The notes under the pieces are model-generated. The model saw nothing but the letters and a program-made list of their open reading frames with translations, made no database searches and was not told the origin of the DNA. DNA of 64,000 nt, from assembly GCF_023703375.1 (NCBI RefSeq), contig NZ_JAMQGO010000010.1, positions 61,121 through 125,120 of the forward strand. The letters are read 5' to 3'. The position numbers and the translations under genes were made by a program. The DNA comes from Lutimaribacter degradans. Lineage in GTDB: Bacteria; Pseudomonadota; Alphaproteobacteria; Rhodobacterales; Rhodobacteraceae. Positions 27,235 to 36,735 of the stretch are shown here, in pieces. The number at the start of each line of letters is the position of its first letter. The first letter of the stretch is position 1.

Positions 27235-28398
27235 ATGGCGGACAAGACTTTCCTGACATGGCCGTTTTTCGATGAGCGGCATCGGGCTTTGTCAGATGAC
27301 CTTGAGGCGTGGTGTGCCGGGCATCTGGGGCAGATCGACCATTCCGATACCGACGCGGCCTGCCGGGCGCTGGTGGCCGGGCTGGGCGAGGCCGGGTTTC
27401 TTCGTCATTCTGCCGTCGATCCGACGGGCAGCACCGGGTTGGATGTGCGTTCGCTTTGCCTGATCAGGGAAACGCTGGCCCGCCATGACGGGTTGGCGGA
27501 TTTCGCCTTTGCCATGCAGGGCCTGGGCACCGGTGCGATTTCGCTTTTCGGAACCGAGGAGCAGAAAAGCCGCTGGCTGACCCAGACGCGTGCCGGCGCC
27601 GCGATTTCGGCCTTTGCCCTGACCGAGCCGCAATCCGGGTCGGACGTTGCCGCCTCGACCCTCACGGCCGAGGAAGACGGCGATGATTTCATACTCAACG
27701 GCGAGAAGACCTGGATTTCAAACGGTGGCATCGCGGATGTTTACACGCTATTCGCGCGCACCGGCGAAGGGCCGGGGGCCAAGGGGCTGTCGGCGTTCAT
27801 CGTGCCCGCCGGGTTGCCCGGTTTCGAAGTGGTCGAGCGGCTAGAGGTGATCGCGCCTCACCCGCTGGGCCGGTTGCGTTTCACCGATTGCCGTATCCCC
27901 AAGGACGCCTTGCTGGGCGCGCGCGGGCAGGGTTTCAAGATCGCGATGTCGGTGCTGGACGTGTTCCGTTCAACCGTGGCGGCGGCGGCGCTGGGCTTTG
28001 CTCGCCGGGCGTTGGACGAGGCGCTGACGCGGGTGACCGAACGCGAGGTTCAGGGCGCGCCGCTGTTCGACTTGCAGATGGTGCAAGGGCATATCGCCGA
28101 CATGGCGCTGGATGTGGATGCCGCGGCCCTGCTGGTATACCGCGCCGCCTGGACCAAGGATTCCGGCGCCCCGCGCGTGACGCGCGAGGCGGCAATGGCC
28201 AAGCTTTTTGCAACCGACCAGGCGCAGCAGGTAATCGACCGGGCGGTGCAATTGCATGGCGGCGACGGCGTGCGCAAGGGCCAGAAGGTGGAAGAGCTGT
28301 ACCGCGATATCCGGGCTCTGCGCATTTACGAAGGTGCATCTGACGTGCAGCGAGTCGTCATCGCGCGGCAGGCGTTGGGAATGCATAAGGGAGGCTGA
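27235..28398 (+). CDS. Acyl-CoA dehydrogenase (second copy, MCAD-like)
   Basis: 387 residues. FAD loop [17 protein letters not shown], and near the end [20 protein letters not shown], where the Glu of YEG is the expected catalytic base. It therefore differs from the first dehydrogenase (YGG type), so the two probably act on different intermediates. A ribosome site GGAGAGAGG is well upstream (27211-27219). Start of the second half of the cluster. Confidence 0.92.
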   Translation: MADKTFLTWPFFDERHRALSDDLEAWCAGHLGQIDHSDTDAACRALVAGLGEAGFLRHSAVDPTGSTGLDVRSLCLIRETLARHDGLADFAFAMQGLGTGAISLFGTEEQKSRWLTQTRAGAAISAFALTEPQSGSDVAASTLTAEEDGDDFILNGEKTWISNGGIADVYTLFARTGEGPGAKGLSAFIVPAGLPGFEVVERLEVIAPHPLGRLRFTDCRIPKDALLGARGQGFKIAMSVLDVFRSTVAAAALGFARRALDEALTRVTEREVQGAPLFDLQMVQGHIADMALDVDAAALLVYRAAWTKDSGAPRVTREAAMAKLFATDQAQQVIDRAVQLHGGDGVRKGQKVEELYRDIRALRIYEGASDVQRVVIARQALGMHKGG

Positions 28399-28399
28399 C

Positions 28400-30016
28400 A
28401 TGCTGGGACCGAGCGCACATACAGATACGTTCACGCGGGATAACCTGCCGCCCGAGGACCAGTGGCCGGACCTTTTGCTGGAGGGCTTTGATTATCCCGA
28501 GCAGTTGAACATCGGGGTCGAACTGACCGATGCGATGGTGGAAAGGGGTTTTGGTGACAGCACCGCGCTGATCGGCAATGGCCGGCGGCGCACCTACAAG
28601 GAACTCGCCGACTGGACCAACCGCCTGGCCCATGCGCTGGTGGATGACCTTAAGGTAAAGCCGGGCAACCGAGTGTTGATCCGCTCGGCCAACAACCCGG
28701 CGATGGTGGCGGCCTGGCTTGCCGTGACCAAGGCGGGTGGCGTGGCGGTAAACACCATGCCCATGCTGCGTGCGGGTGAACTTGCCAAGATCGTCGACAA
28801 GGCCGAGATCACCCATGCGCTGTGCGACACGCGGCTGATGGACGAGATGACGGCCTGCGCCAAGACCTCGGATTTCCTGAAAACGGTGGTGGGTTTCGAT
28901 GGCACATCGAACCACGATGCCGAATTGGACCGCCTGGCGCTGGAAAAGCCCGTGCAGTTTGACGCCGTGCGCACGGGCCGCGATGACGTGGCGCTTCTGG
29001 GTTTTACCAGCGGCACGACCGGGGCGCCCAAGGCCACGATGCATTTCCATCGTGACATTCTGATCATCGCCGATGGCTATGCGCGCGAGGTGCTGAACGT
29101 GCAGCCCGATGATGTTTTCGTGGGCTCGCCGCCGCTGGCCTTCACCTTCGGGCTGGGCGGGCTTGCCGTGTTTCCGTTGCGTTTCGGCGCGGCGGCGGCC
29201 TTGCTTGAAAATGCCTCGCCGCCCAACCTGATCGAGATTATCCAGAAATACCGTGCCACGGTCTGTTTCACGGCGCCCACCGCGTATCGTGCGATGATGG
29301 CGGCGATGGACGATGGGGCGGATCTGACGTCTTTGCGCGCGGCCGTGAGCGCAGGTGAGACATTGCCCGCCCCGGTGTACGAGGAATGGATTGAAAAGAC
29401 CGGCAAGCCGATACTTGACGGGATCGGCGCGACCGAGATGTTGCACATATTCGTCACCAACCGTTTCGACGATCACCGGCCAGCCTGCACCGGAAAGCCG
29501 GTCACGGGATACCAGGCAAGGGTGATCGGCGAGGACGGGCAAGAAGTGCCGCGCGGGCAGGTGGGCCGTTTGGCTGTTCGGGGTCCGACCGGATGCCGTT
29601 ACCTGGCGGATTCCCGACAGGCCGATTACGTGCAGGATGGCTGGAACGTCACGGGTGATGCGTTTTCGATGGACGATGACGGCCATCTGCATTTTGCCGC
29701 GCGCAACGACGACATGATTGTCACTTCGGGCTACAACATCGCCGGCCCCGAGGTCGAGGCCGCCTTGCTGGCCCATTCGGACGTGGCGGAATGCGCGGTG
29801 GTGGGGGTGCCCGATGCGGCGCGCGGGCAGATCGTGCAGGCGCATGTTGTTTTGCGCGATACGGCGCAGGCATGCGATGCGATGGCAAAACTGCTGCAGG
29901 ATCACGTCAAGGCGACGATTGCCCCTTACAAATATCCTCGTTCGGTGGTCTTTACCGATGCGCTGCCAAAAACCGAGAGCGGCAAGATCCAGAGGTTCCG
30001 CCTGAAAGAGGAGTGA
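28400..30016 (+). CDS. Benzoate/2-aminobenzoate-CoA ligase-like enzyme
   Basis: 538 residues from ATG 28400 (GGGAGGCTGAC). AMP-binding motifs LLGFTSGTTGAPKATMHFHRD, GIGATEMLHIF, GWNVTGDAF and the C-terminal NDDMIVTSGYNIAGPEVE, with KTESGKIQR Lys at the end. GATEM and the overall length match the benzoate-CoA ligase family. Together with the ACMR-like gene it most likely makes 2-aminobenzoyl-CoA from anthranilate, ATP and CoA. Benzoate or salicylate remain possible. Confidence 0.88.
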   Translation: MLGPSAHTDTFTRDNLPPEDQWPDLLLEGFDYPEQLNIGVELTDAMVERGFGDSTALIGNGRRRTYKELADWTNRLAHALVDDLKVKPGNRVLIRSANNPAMVAAWLAVTKAGGVAVNTMPMLRAGELAKIVDKAEITHALCDTRLMDEMTACAKTSDFLKTVVGFDGTSNHDAELDRLALEKPVQFDAVRTGRDDVALLGFTSGTTGAPKATMHFHRDILIIADGYAREVLNVQPDDVFVGSPPLAFTFGLGGLAVFPLRFGAAAALLENASPPNLIEIIQKYRATVCFTAPTAYRAMMAAMDDGADLTSLRAAVSAGETLPAPVYEEWIEKTGKPILDGIGATEMLHIFVTNRFDDHRPACTGKPVTGYQARVIGEDGQEVPRGQVGRLAVRGPTGCRYLADSRQADYVQDGWNVTGDAFSMDDDGHLHFAARNDDMIVTSGYNIAGPEVEAALLAHSDVAECAVVGVPDAARGQIVQAHVVLRDTAQACDAMAKLLQDHVKATIAPYKYPRSVVFTDALPKTESGKIQRFRLKEE

Positions 30017-30020
30017 CATC

Positions 30021-30257
30021 ATGCGCGCCACATTCGTACAACTGCGTTGCAAGCCCGGCCAGACCTACAAGGTGGCCGAGCAGATCATGCTCAAGGAACT
30101 GCATTCCGAGCTTTATTCGACCAGCGGTGATTGGGACCTGTTGATCAAGCTGTATATCCCCGAGGATCAGGATATCGGCAAGTTCATCAACGAAATGCTG
30201 GTAGATGTGGCCGGGGTTGAGCGCAGCCTGACCACGCTGACCTTCAAGGCGTTCTGA
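30021..30257 (+). CDS. Small Lrp/AsnC ligand-binding-domain (RAM fold) protein
   Basis: 78 residues with no DNA-binding domain. The fold pattern is that of the C-terminal Lrp domain: strand ATFVQLRCKPGQ, helix, DWDLLIKLYIPEDQDIGKF and RSLTTLTFKAF. Such stand-alone alpha-beta-barrel proteins oligomerise and may bind a small effector. It is co-transcribed with the ligase (4-base gap), so it may sense or bind a pathway metabolite. Function unknown. Confidence 0.75.
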   Translation: MRATFVQLRCKPGQTYKVAEQIMLKELHSELYSTSGDWDLLIKLYIPEDQDIGKFINEMLVDVAGVERSLTTLTFKAF

Positions 30258-30265
30258 GCAGTCGA

Positions 30266-30670
30266 ATGGCGTTTACATACAGACAAGAGGTGATGTTTCG
30301 GCATTGCGACCCGGCCCGGATCGTTTTCTATCCGCGCTATTTCGAGATGCTGAACGACGTGGTCGAGTCCTTGTTTGCCACGATCCCCGGGCACACGTTC
30401 GCCGATATGCATGCCGACCGGGCCGTGCCTACCGCTCGGATCGAGACCGAGTTCCTGGCCCCGAGCCGTCTTGGTGACGTGCTGGAGTTCACCTTGTCAT
30501 TTCCGCGTGTTGGACGCAGCAGCCTTCACACGCGTTTCGTGGCCCGTTGCGGCGAAGAAATTCGGCTGCGTGCCTCGTCTGTCATCGTGCATGTCGGCAC
30601 GGGGTTGCGCCCTGCGCCCTGGCCCGACGATGCCCGCGCTGCCCTGGTGGCCCATCTTGAGGAGACATGA
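30266..30670 (+). CDS. Acyl-CoA thioesterase, 4-hydroxybenzoyl-CoA thioesterase type
   Basis: 134-residue hot-dog protein. HCDPARIVFYPRYFEML carries the catalytic Asp of the 4HBT group. It would hydrolyse an aryl- or acyl-CoA, perhaps a safety valve that frees CoA from stalled intermediates. Eight bases after the RAM-fold gene; its end overlaps the RidA start. Confidence 0.87.
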   Translation: MAFTYRQEVMFRHCDPARIVFYPRYFEMLNDVVESLFATIPGHTFADMHADRAVPTARIETEFLAPSRLGDVLEFTLSFPRVGRSSLHTRFVARCGEEIRLRASSVIVHVGTGLRPAPWPDDARAALVAHLEET

Positions 30671-31074
30671 AAATGACCAATCGCATCATACACCCCGAAG
30701 GCTGGGCACCCGCCAAGGGCTATGCCAACGGTGTTCTGACCGAGGATGGCACGCTTTACGTTGGCGGGCAGATCGGCTGGACGGCCGAACAGAAATTCGA
30801 GGCGCATGACTTCATCGGCCAGATGGAGCAGGCGCTCAAAAACATCGTCGCCGTGATCGAAGCGGCGGGCGGTGGCCCCGAGCACCTTGTACGGCTGACA
30901 TGGTACGTGACCGACAAGCAAGATTACCTGGCCCATCAGTCCGAGATCGGCAAGGTTTACCGCAACGTGCTGGGGCGGAACTTTCCGGCGATGACGATGG
31001 TTGTCGTTCAGGCGCTGGTGGAGGATGAGGCGCTGCTGGAGATCGAGGCGACGGCCAAGATCCCGCAGGGCTAA
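30667..31074 (+). CDS. RidA-family enamine/imine deaminase
   Basis: 135 residues. YjgF/RidA fold with LYVGGQIGW, NIVAVIEAAGGGPEHLVRLTWYV and the closing EDEALLEIEATA. RidA proteins hydrolyse reactive enamines/imines, releasing ammonia. The expected ACMR product is an enamine CoA ester, so this gene is a good candidate for nitrogen removal. The key Arg near position 105 of classic RidA is not clearly present here; the sequence near it is NVLGRNFPAMT. Last gene of the cluster. Confidence 0.87.
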   Translation: MKMTNRIIHPEGWAPAKGYANGVLTEDGTLYVGGQIGWTAEQKFEAHDFIGQMEQALKNIVAVIEAAGGGPEHLVRLTWYVTDKQDYLAHQSEIGKVYRNVLGRNFPAMTMVVVQALVEDEALLEIEATAKIPQG

Positions 31075-31250
31075 GTATTTCGCAGGAATCGCGTGCCCGT
31101 GGCACAGGCACGGCGCGCGGGCGGCACCGTTGACCGGGCGCAAACGCCCCGCGCTGCTGTTGGGTGTTCCAGACAGGTGTTTGCGGGCAAGGTGAAGGGG
31201 CAGGGTGGTTCCGCTTGACGCTGTGGGCCGCTTGTCAGACTGTCCGCGCC

Positions 31251-33236
31251 ATGACCGAAACTTCCCGCGCGTTGCGCCCCGTTACCGAAATACCCGACAT
31301 GCGTATAACCTTGTCCGATGGCTGCCAGCTGTCGGCGCGTGTCTGGATGCCCGAGGATGCCGCCAGCGACCCGGTTCCGGCGATCCTCGAATACTTGCCC
31401 TACCGCAAGCGTGACGGCACAACCGCGCGCGACGCGTTAACCCATCCCTGGTTCGCGGCGCGTGGGTATGCCTGTATTCGCGTCGACATTCGCGGCAATG
31501 GCGACAGTGATGGCCTGATGTCGGACGAGTATAGCGAGCAAGAGCTATCCGACGCCGTCGAGGTGATTGAGTGGCTGGCCGCCCAACCCTGGTGCGCGGG
31601 CACGGTCGGCATGATGGGCATCAGTTGGGGCGGGTTCAACGGCCTGCAGGTGGCCTATCGCCAGCCCGAGCCGCTGAAGGCGGTGATTACCCTGTGCTCG
31701 ACGGTCGATCGTTTCGCTGATGACATCCATTACAAGGGCGGCTGCCTGCTGAACGAGAATTTCGCTTGGTCCTCGGTCATGTGGTCCTACTCGTCGCGCC
31801 CATCCGATCCGGCGCTGCGCCCTGACTGGCGCGAGATATGGCTGAAGCGGATTGAGAACGAGCCGTTCCTGATCTCGACCTGGCTGCGCCATCAACGGCG
31901 CGATGCCTATTGGCGGCATGGCTCGATCTGCGAGGATTACAGCCGTATCAAGGCCAAGGTGCTGGCGATCAGCGGTTGGGGCGACGGATATCTGAACACG
32001 GTCGCGCACATTGTAAACAACATACCCGGCGCCAAGGGGATCAATGGCCCATGGGTACACAAATATCCGCATTTCGCCGTGCCCGGCCCCCGCATCGGGT
32101 TTCTGCAAGAGGCGTTGCGCTGGTGGGACAGGTGGCTCAAGGATATTGATACCGGCGTCGAGGGCGACCCGGCCTATCGGCATTACCTGATGGATTCCGT
32201 GCCGCCCCGTCGCCGCTATGATCACCGGCCGGGGCTGTGGCTTGCGGATGACACGCTTGATTGGGCCACGGAAACCTGGCCATTGGCGCCAGGTCGCTTG
32301 GGTGGCAAGGCCGAGCCATTGCAGGCGCGTGTTGCCTCGCCCCAGCATTGCGGGCTTGAAGGCGGCGAATATTACGGCGGTTCGGACGGGCCGGAATGGC
32401 CTGGCGACCAGCGCGTGGATGACGCCTTGTCGGCCTGTTTTGACAGCACGCCCTTGCAGGACGCCGCAGATATCGTTGGCGCGCCGCTGGTGCGCTTGCG
32501 CGTTTCCGCTGATCGCCCCTGGGCACAACTGGCGGTGCGGCTGTGTGACGTGGCGCCCGATGGCAGCAGCCAGCGGATCACCTGGGGCATGTTGAACCTG
32601 ACCCATCGCAATGGTCATGACGCGCCGGAACCGTTGGTGCCGGGCCAGTCGGTCGATGTGGCAGTGCGGCTTGACCACATCGCCTACCGGGTGCCCGCAG
32701 GGCACCGGCTGCGCCTTGCAATCAGCACCGCCTATTGGCCGATGGTCTGGCCCATGCCTGCCGCCGCCGAGGTGACAGTGCACGAAGGCGCGCTGGACGT
32801 GGCGGTGCGCCCCACCGCCCAGGGTGACGAGTGGCGGTTTCCGCCGCCCGATGCTGCGCCGCCGCAAGAGGTTGAAGAGCTTCGCCCAGCCGTCGAGCGC
32901 AAGGAGGTAACCACCGACATGGTCAGTGGCACGATCACCCAGTATGTCGAGCGTGACGAAGGCAAGCAGCGCGACGTGGCGCACGGGCTGATATCTGGCA
33001 GTGTGGCGCGCGAATGGTGGACGATTCACCCCGATGACCCGCTAACTGCGCGTGCCCGCACCCATTGGACCGAGGAGGTCGAACGCGACGATATTCGCAC
33101 CCGCACCGAAACCTTTGCCGAAATGTGGTCGGACGCGACGCATTTCCATATGTCAGGTCGGCTTGAGGCCTATGAAAACGACAAGTTGGTGTATGCACGG
33201 AATGTGACTGACAAGGTTTCGCGTGACCACATGTAA
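31251..33236 (+). CDS. CocE/NonD-family alpha/beta hydrolase
   Basis: 661 residues from ATG 31251. N-terminal alpha/beta hydrolase with ILEYLPYRKRD, the nucleophile elbow GISWGGFNG (Ser in GxSxGG) and a C-terminal jelly-roll domain (from about residue 380) as in X-Pro dipeptidyl-peptidase/cocaine esterase. No signal peptide. It would cleave acyl esters or peptides taken up by the ABC importer encoded directly downstream. The ribosome site is weak; the in-frame start at 31164 is a less likely alternative. Confidence 0.88.
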   Translation: MTETSRALRPVTEIPDMRITLSDGCQLSARVWMPEDAASDPVPAILEYLPYRKRDGTTARDALTHPWFAARGYACIRVDIRGNGDSDGLMSDEYSEQELSDAVEVIEWLAAQPWCAGTVGMMGISWGGFNGLQVAYRQPEPLKAVITLCSTVDRFADDIHYKGGCLLNENFAWSSVMWSYSSRPSDPALRPDWREIWLKRIENEPFLISTWLRHQRRDAYWRHGSICEDYSRIKAKVLAISGWGDGYLNTVAHIVNNIPGAKGINGPWVHKYPHFAVPGPRIGFLQEALRWWDRWLKDIDTGVEGDPAYRHYLMDSVPPRRRYDHRPGLWLADDTLDWATETWPLAPGRLGGKAEPLQARVASPQHCGLEGGEYYGGSDGPEWPGDQRVDDALSACFDSTPLQDAADIVGAPLVRLRVSADRPWAQLAVRLCDVAPDGSSQRITWGMLNLTHRNGHDAPEPLVPGQSVDVAVRLDHIAYRVPAGHRLRLAISTAYWPMVWPMPAAAEVTVHEGALDVAVRPTAQGDEWRFPPPDAAPPQEVEELRPAVERKEVTTDMVSGTITQYVERDEGKQRDVAHGLISGSVAREWWTIHPDDPLTARARTHWTEEVERDDIRTRTETFAEMWSDATHFHMSGRLEAYENDKLVYARNVTDKVSRDHM

Positions 33237-33257
33237 CCGATAGATGTCGCGCATAGA

Positions 33258-33295
33258 CGCTTCATGTCGCAAAAAGAAAATTTTTGCTTGAAGCG
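33258..33295. repeat. Interrupted inverted repeat upstream of the ABC operon
   Basis: CGCTTCA...GCAAAAA (33258-33275) pairs with TTTTTGC.TGAAGCG (33281-33295); unequal internal loop TGTC/T. It may end the hydrolase transcript. Confidence 0.5.
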
Positions 33296-33314
33296 ATGGG
33301 CGCAATCGGCATTC

Positions 33315-33330
33315 TTGACTCGAGAGTCAA
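33315..33330. promoter_or_regulatory. Perfect palindromic operator candidate
   Basis: TTGACTC-GA-GAGTCAA, 49 bases upstream of the ABC receptor start. The symmetry suits a dimeric repressor (GntR or similar). No regulator gene is adjacent. Confidence 0.5.
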
Positions 33331-33378
33331 CAAACGGTGCGGCATCCTTTCCGACACCGGAAACAGGGGGAATTTCGA

Positions 33379-34962
33379 ATGAAAGACCAGATCGACTATC
33401 TCAAGGTGCGTGCTGCGCTGGGCAAGATCACGCGCCGCGAGTTCATGGGTCGCATGGGGGCGCTTGGCGTCTCGGCAGCGCTGGCCAACACGATGCTGGC
33501 AGACGCGGTGCACGCGGCCGGACCTCAGAAGGGCGGAACCATGCGGGTCGGCATCCAGGGCGGCGCATCTTCCGACAGCCTTGACCCGGCGCTTGCGGCC
33601 AATTCGGTTTCGACCCAGGTCAACCGTCTGTGGGGCGAGCCGCTTGTCGAGCTTGCGCCGGAAAGTGGCGTCGAGGGCAAGGTTGCCGAAAGCTTCAGCT
33701 CGTCGCCCGATGCGCGGATTTGGACTTTCAAGATCCGTCAGGGAATCACTTTTTCGAACGGCAAGACCGTCACCGCCGACGACGTGGTTGCCACGATCGA
33801 GCGCCACTCCGGCGAAGAAACCAAGTCGGGCGCGCTGGGCCTTCTGCGCAACATCCAGAATGTGAGCGCCGATGGCGACAGCGTCGTGATCGAGTTGGAC
33901 GGCCCGAATGCCGACTTGCCGTATTACATGGCTGACTACCACCTGATGATCCAGCCGAACGGCGGCAAGGACGATCCGACCGCGGCCATCGGCACCGGCC
34001 CCTATATCCTGAAAGAAGTGGATATGGGCGTGCGCTTTATCGCCGAGAAGAACCCCAATTACTGGGGTGATCTGGGCCACGCCGACACCATCGAGGTGCT
34101 GGTAATCAACGACAACACCGCGCGTGTCGCGGCGTTGCAGTCTGGCCAGGTGGATATGATCGACCGCGTGCCGCCGCGCACCGCCGGGCTGATCGAGCGC
34201 GCGCCGAATATCACCGTGCGCACGACATCGGGACCGGGGCATTACGTGTTCATCATGCACTGCGACACCGCCCCGTTCGACAATAACGATCTGCGCCTTG
34301 CGCTGAAATACGGCATGAACCGGCAGGAAATGGTCGACAAGATCCTGTTCGGCTACGGCTCGGTCGGGAACGACACGCCGATCAATGCGTCCTACCCGCT
34401 GTATTCGGAAATCGAGCAGCGCGAATATGACCCCGACAAGGCCAAGTTCCACCTGGACAAATCGGGCTTTGACGGCACGGTTTTGTTGCGCACTTCCGAC
34501 AACTCGTTCCCCGGGGCACCGGACGCGTCTGCGTTGTTCCAGCAAAGCTGCGCGGCGGCTGGCATCAATGTCGAGATCAAGCGCGAGCCGAACGATGGGT
34601 ACTGGTCCGAGGTCTGGAACAAGCAGCCCTTCTGCACCAGCTACTGGAGCGGTCGTCCGACGCAGGACCAGATGTATGCCACCGCCTACCTGTCGACCGC
34701 CGACTGGAACGACACGCGTTTCAACAACGAGAAGTTCGACCAGCTTCTGGTCGCCGCCCGTGCAGAACTGGACGAAGCAAAGCGCACGCAGATGTATGCC
34801 GACATGGGCACGATCGTGCATAACGAAGGCGGGCTGATCTGCCCGATGTTCAACGACTTCGTCGAAGCCACCAGCGACCGTATCGCTGGCTGGGTGCCGG
34901 GGCAAAAAGGGTTCGGCTTGATGAACTTCTATGCCGCCATGAAGATGTGGGTCGCGGCCTGA
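33379..34962 (+). CDS. Peptide/nickel-type ABC substrate-binding protein (Tat signal)
   Basis: 527 residues, SBP_bac_5 family. The N-terminal signal has a twin-arginine motif (TRREFMGRMG) and an AxA site near HAA, so export of a folded protein is likely. The mature part starts KGGTMRVGIQGG. It includes the usual NPNYWGD motif. It binds peptides or similar oligomers for the permeases encoded directly downstream (2-base gap). Start at 33379 rather than 33337 because of the GGGGG site and signal layout. Confidence 0.92.
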   Translation: MKDQIDYLKVRAALGKITRREFMGRMGALGVSAALANTMLADAVHAAGPQKGGTMRVGIQGGASSDSLDPALAANSVSTQVNRLWGEPLVELAPESGVEGKVAESFSSSPDARIWTFKIRQGITFSNGKTVTADDVVATIERHSGEETKSGALGLLRNIQNVSADGDSVVIELDGPNADLPYYMADYHLMIQPNGGKDDPTAAIGTGPYILKEVDMGVRFIAEKNPNYWGDLGHADTIEVLVINDNTARVAALQSGQVDMIDRVPPRTAGLIERAPNITVRTTSGPGHYVFIMHCDTAPFDNNDLRLALKYGMNRQEMVDKILFGYGSVGNDTPINASYPLYSEIEQREYDPDKAKFHLDKSGFDGTVLLRTSDNSFPGAPDASALFQQSCAAAGINVEIKREPNDGYWSEVWNKQPFCTSYWSGRPTQDQMYATAYLSTADWNDTRFNNEKFDQLLVAARAELDEAKRTQMYADMGTIVHNEGGLICPMFNDFVEATSDRIAGWVPGQKGFGLMNFYAAMKMWVAA

Positions 34963-34963
34963 T

Positions 34964-35923
34964 ATGCCCCTGCTGGCAAAATTGCTGGTCCAGCGCATCG
35001 CGCTGGGCCTGCTTCTTCTTTTCCTTGTCTCGATCCTGATCTTCGTTGGCACGATTGTCCTGCCCGGCGACGTGGCGCAATCCATCCTTGGTCAGTCGGC
35101 CACGCCCGAGGCTTTGGCAAACCTGCGCGCCGAACTGGGGGTGAACGATCCGCCCGTGGCGCGCTATTTCGCGTGGCTGGGCGGCGTACTGACGGGCGAC
35201 CTGGGCACCGCGCTGACCAGCGGGCTGGATATCGCGGAAAGCCTGGCCTCGCGTCTGCGCAACACGTTGTTCCTGGCGTTCTGGGCGGCGGTAATCGCCG
35301 TGCCGCTGGCGATTTTCCTTGGCCTGCTGGCCGTGCGCTATCGCGAACGCTGGCCTGACAAGCTGATTTCGGCGGTCACGTTGGCGTCCATCTCGGTGCC
35401 GGAGTTCCTGATCGGATATGTCCTGATGTTCTTTGTCGGGGTAAAGCTGGGGCTGTTCCCATCTACGGCGGTTTCGTTTCGCGCCGATGCCAGCCTGGAC
35501 GACAAGCTCGAGTCGATTGCCCTGCCCATTGCCGTTCTGACCCTGGTGGTGCTGGCACACATGATGCGGATGACGCGCGCCGCCATCCTGAACGTGATGC
35601 AATCGGCCTATATCGAGACGGCCGAGTTGAAGGGCCTGAGGATGTTCACGATCATCAGGAAACACGCGCTTCCAAACTCGATCGCGCCCATCGTCAACGT
35701 GGTGATGCTGAACCTGGCCTACCTGGTGGTAGGCGTGGTCGTGGTCGAGGTGGTGTTCGTTTACCCCGGAATGGGCCAGTACCTGGTCGACCACGTTTCA
35801 AAGCGTGACGTGCCCGTGGTGCAGGCCTGTGGCATGGTTTTTGCCACCGTCTATATCGGGCTGAACATGGTGGCCGATATCGTGTCGATACTGGCGAACC
35901 CGCGGTTGAGGCACCCAAAATGA
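34964..35923 (+). CDS. ABC permease, DppB/OppB type
   Basis: 319-residue inner-membrane subunit. Six-segment pattern; the N-terminal LLVQRIALGLLLLFLVSILIF is typical, and the EAA-like loop is near ETAELKGLRMFTIIRKHALPN. It pairs with the DppC-type gene, which overlaps its stop by four bases. Confidence 0.93.
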   Translation: MPLLAKLLVQRIALGLLLLFLVSILIFVGTIVLPGDVAQSILGQSATPEALANLRAELGVNDPPVARYFAWLGGVLTGDLGTALTSGLDIAESLASRLRNTLFLAFWAAVIAVPLAIFLGLLAVRYRERWPDKLISAVTLASISVPEFLIGYVLMFFVGVKLGLFPSTAVSFRADASLDDKLESIALPIAVLTLVVLAHMMRMTRAAILNVMQSAYIETAELKGLRMFTIIRKHALPNSIAPIVNVVMLNLAYLVVGVVVVEVVFVYPGMGQYLVDHVSKRDVPVVQACGMVFATVYIGLNMVADIVSILANPRLRHPK

Positions 35924-36735
35924 AGAATATCACCTTTGCCGCGGGCATCGGCCTGTTTTTCACCAGTCTCTATTTCCTGATGGCCATCCTGGCGCCGCTG
36001 ATCGCACCTTACGGCATGGCCGAGGTTGTCGGCGGCGTATGGGAGCCGCCCAGCCCCGAGCACCTGATGGGTACCGACAATATCGGCCGCGATCTGCTGA
36101 CGCGGATGATCTATGGCGGGCGCACCACGATCTTCATCGCCACGGCGGCCACCATCCTCAGCTTCACCACCGGCACGGTGTTCGGCCTGCTGGCCGCCGT
36201 GATGGGGGGGTGGGTCGACCAATTGATGAGCCGCTTTGTCGACCTGCTTATGTCGATCCCGTCGCTGATATTCGCCTTGGTGGTTCTGTCGGTGATGCCG
36301 GTGACCATCCCTGTGCTGATCGTGGTGATGGGCTTGCTCGATTCCACGCGGGTCTATCGCCTTGCGCGTGCCGTGGCCGTTGATATCAACGTCATGGATT
36401 TCGTCGAAGCCGCCAGGCTGCGCGGCGAGGGGCGGGTCTGGATCATATTTCGTGAAATCCTGCCCAATGCGCTGTCGCCTCTGGTGGCCGAAATGGGCCT
36501 GCGGTTCATCTTTGCCGTGCTATTCGTATCCACCCTTTCCTTCCTTGGCCTGGGTGTGCAGCCACCCGCCGCCGACTGGGGCGGGATCGTCAAGGAGAAC
36601 TCGGATGGTATCGTTTATGGTATCGGGGCCGCGCTGTGGCCCGCCGTGGCCATCGCTACCCTGGCGATCAGCGTGAACCTTGTGGCCGATTGGGTGCTGA
36701 ACCGTACCACCAGCCTGAAAGGAGGTCGGGGATGA
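35920..36735 (+). CDS. ABC permease, DppC/OppC type
   Basis: 271 residues, start overlapping the DppB-type stop (ATGA). Contains HLMGTDNIGRDLLTRMIYGGRT and the EAA loop EAARLRGEGRVWIIFREILPN. Second channel subunit of the importer. Confidence 0.93.
   Translation: MKNITFAAGIGLFFTSLYFLMAILAPLIAPYGMAEVVGGVWEPPSPEHLMGTDNIGRDLLTRMIYGGRTTIFIATAATILSFTTGTVFGLLAAVMGGWVDQLMSRFVDLLMSIPSLIFALVVLSVMPVTIPVLIVVMGLLDSTRVYRLARAVAVDINVMDFVEAARLRGEGRVWIIFREILPNALSPLVAEMGLRFIFAVLFVSTLSFLGLGVQPPAADWGGIVKENSDGIVYGIGAALWPAVAIATLAISVNLVADWVLNRTTSLKGGRG

Noticed and set aside
28358..30052. 564-residue minus-strand frame opposite the CoA ligase
   Set aside because: Shadow of the ligase; composition typical of antisense frames.
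33262..35085. 607-residue minus-strand frame opposite the ABC receptor gene
   Set aside because: Shadow of a strongly supported gene; no domain, no ribosome site.
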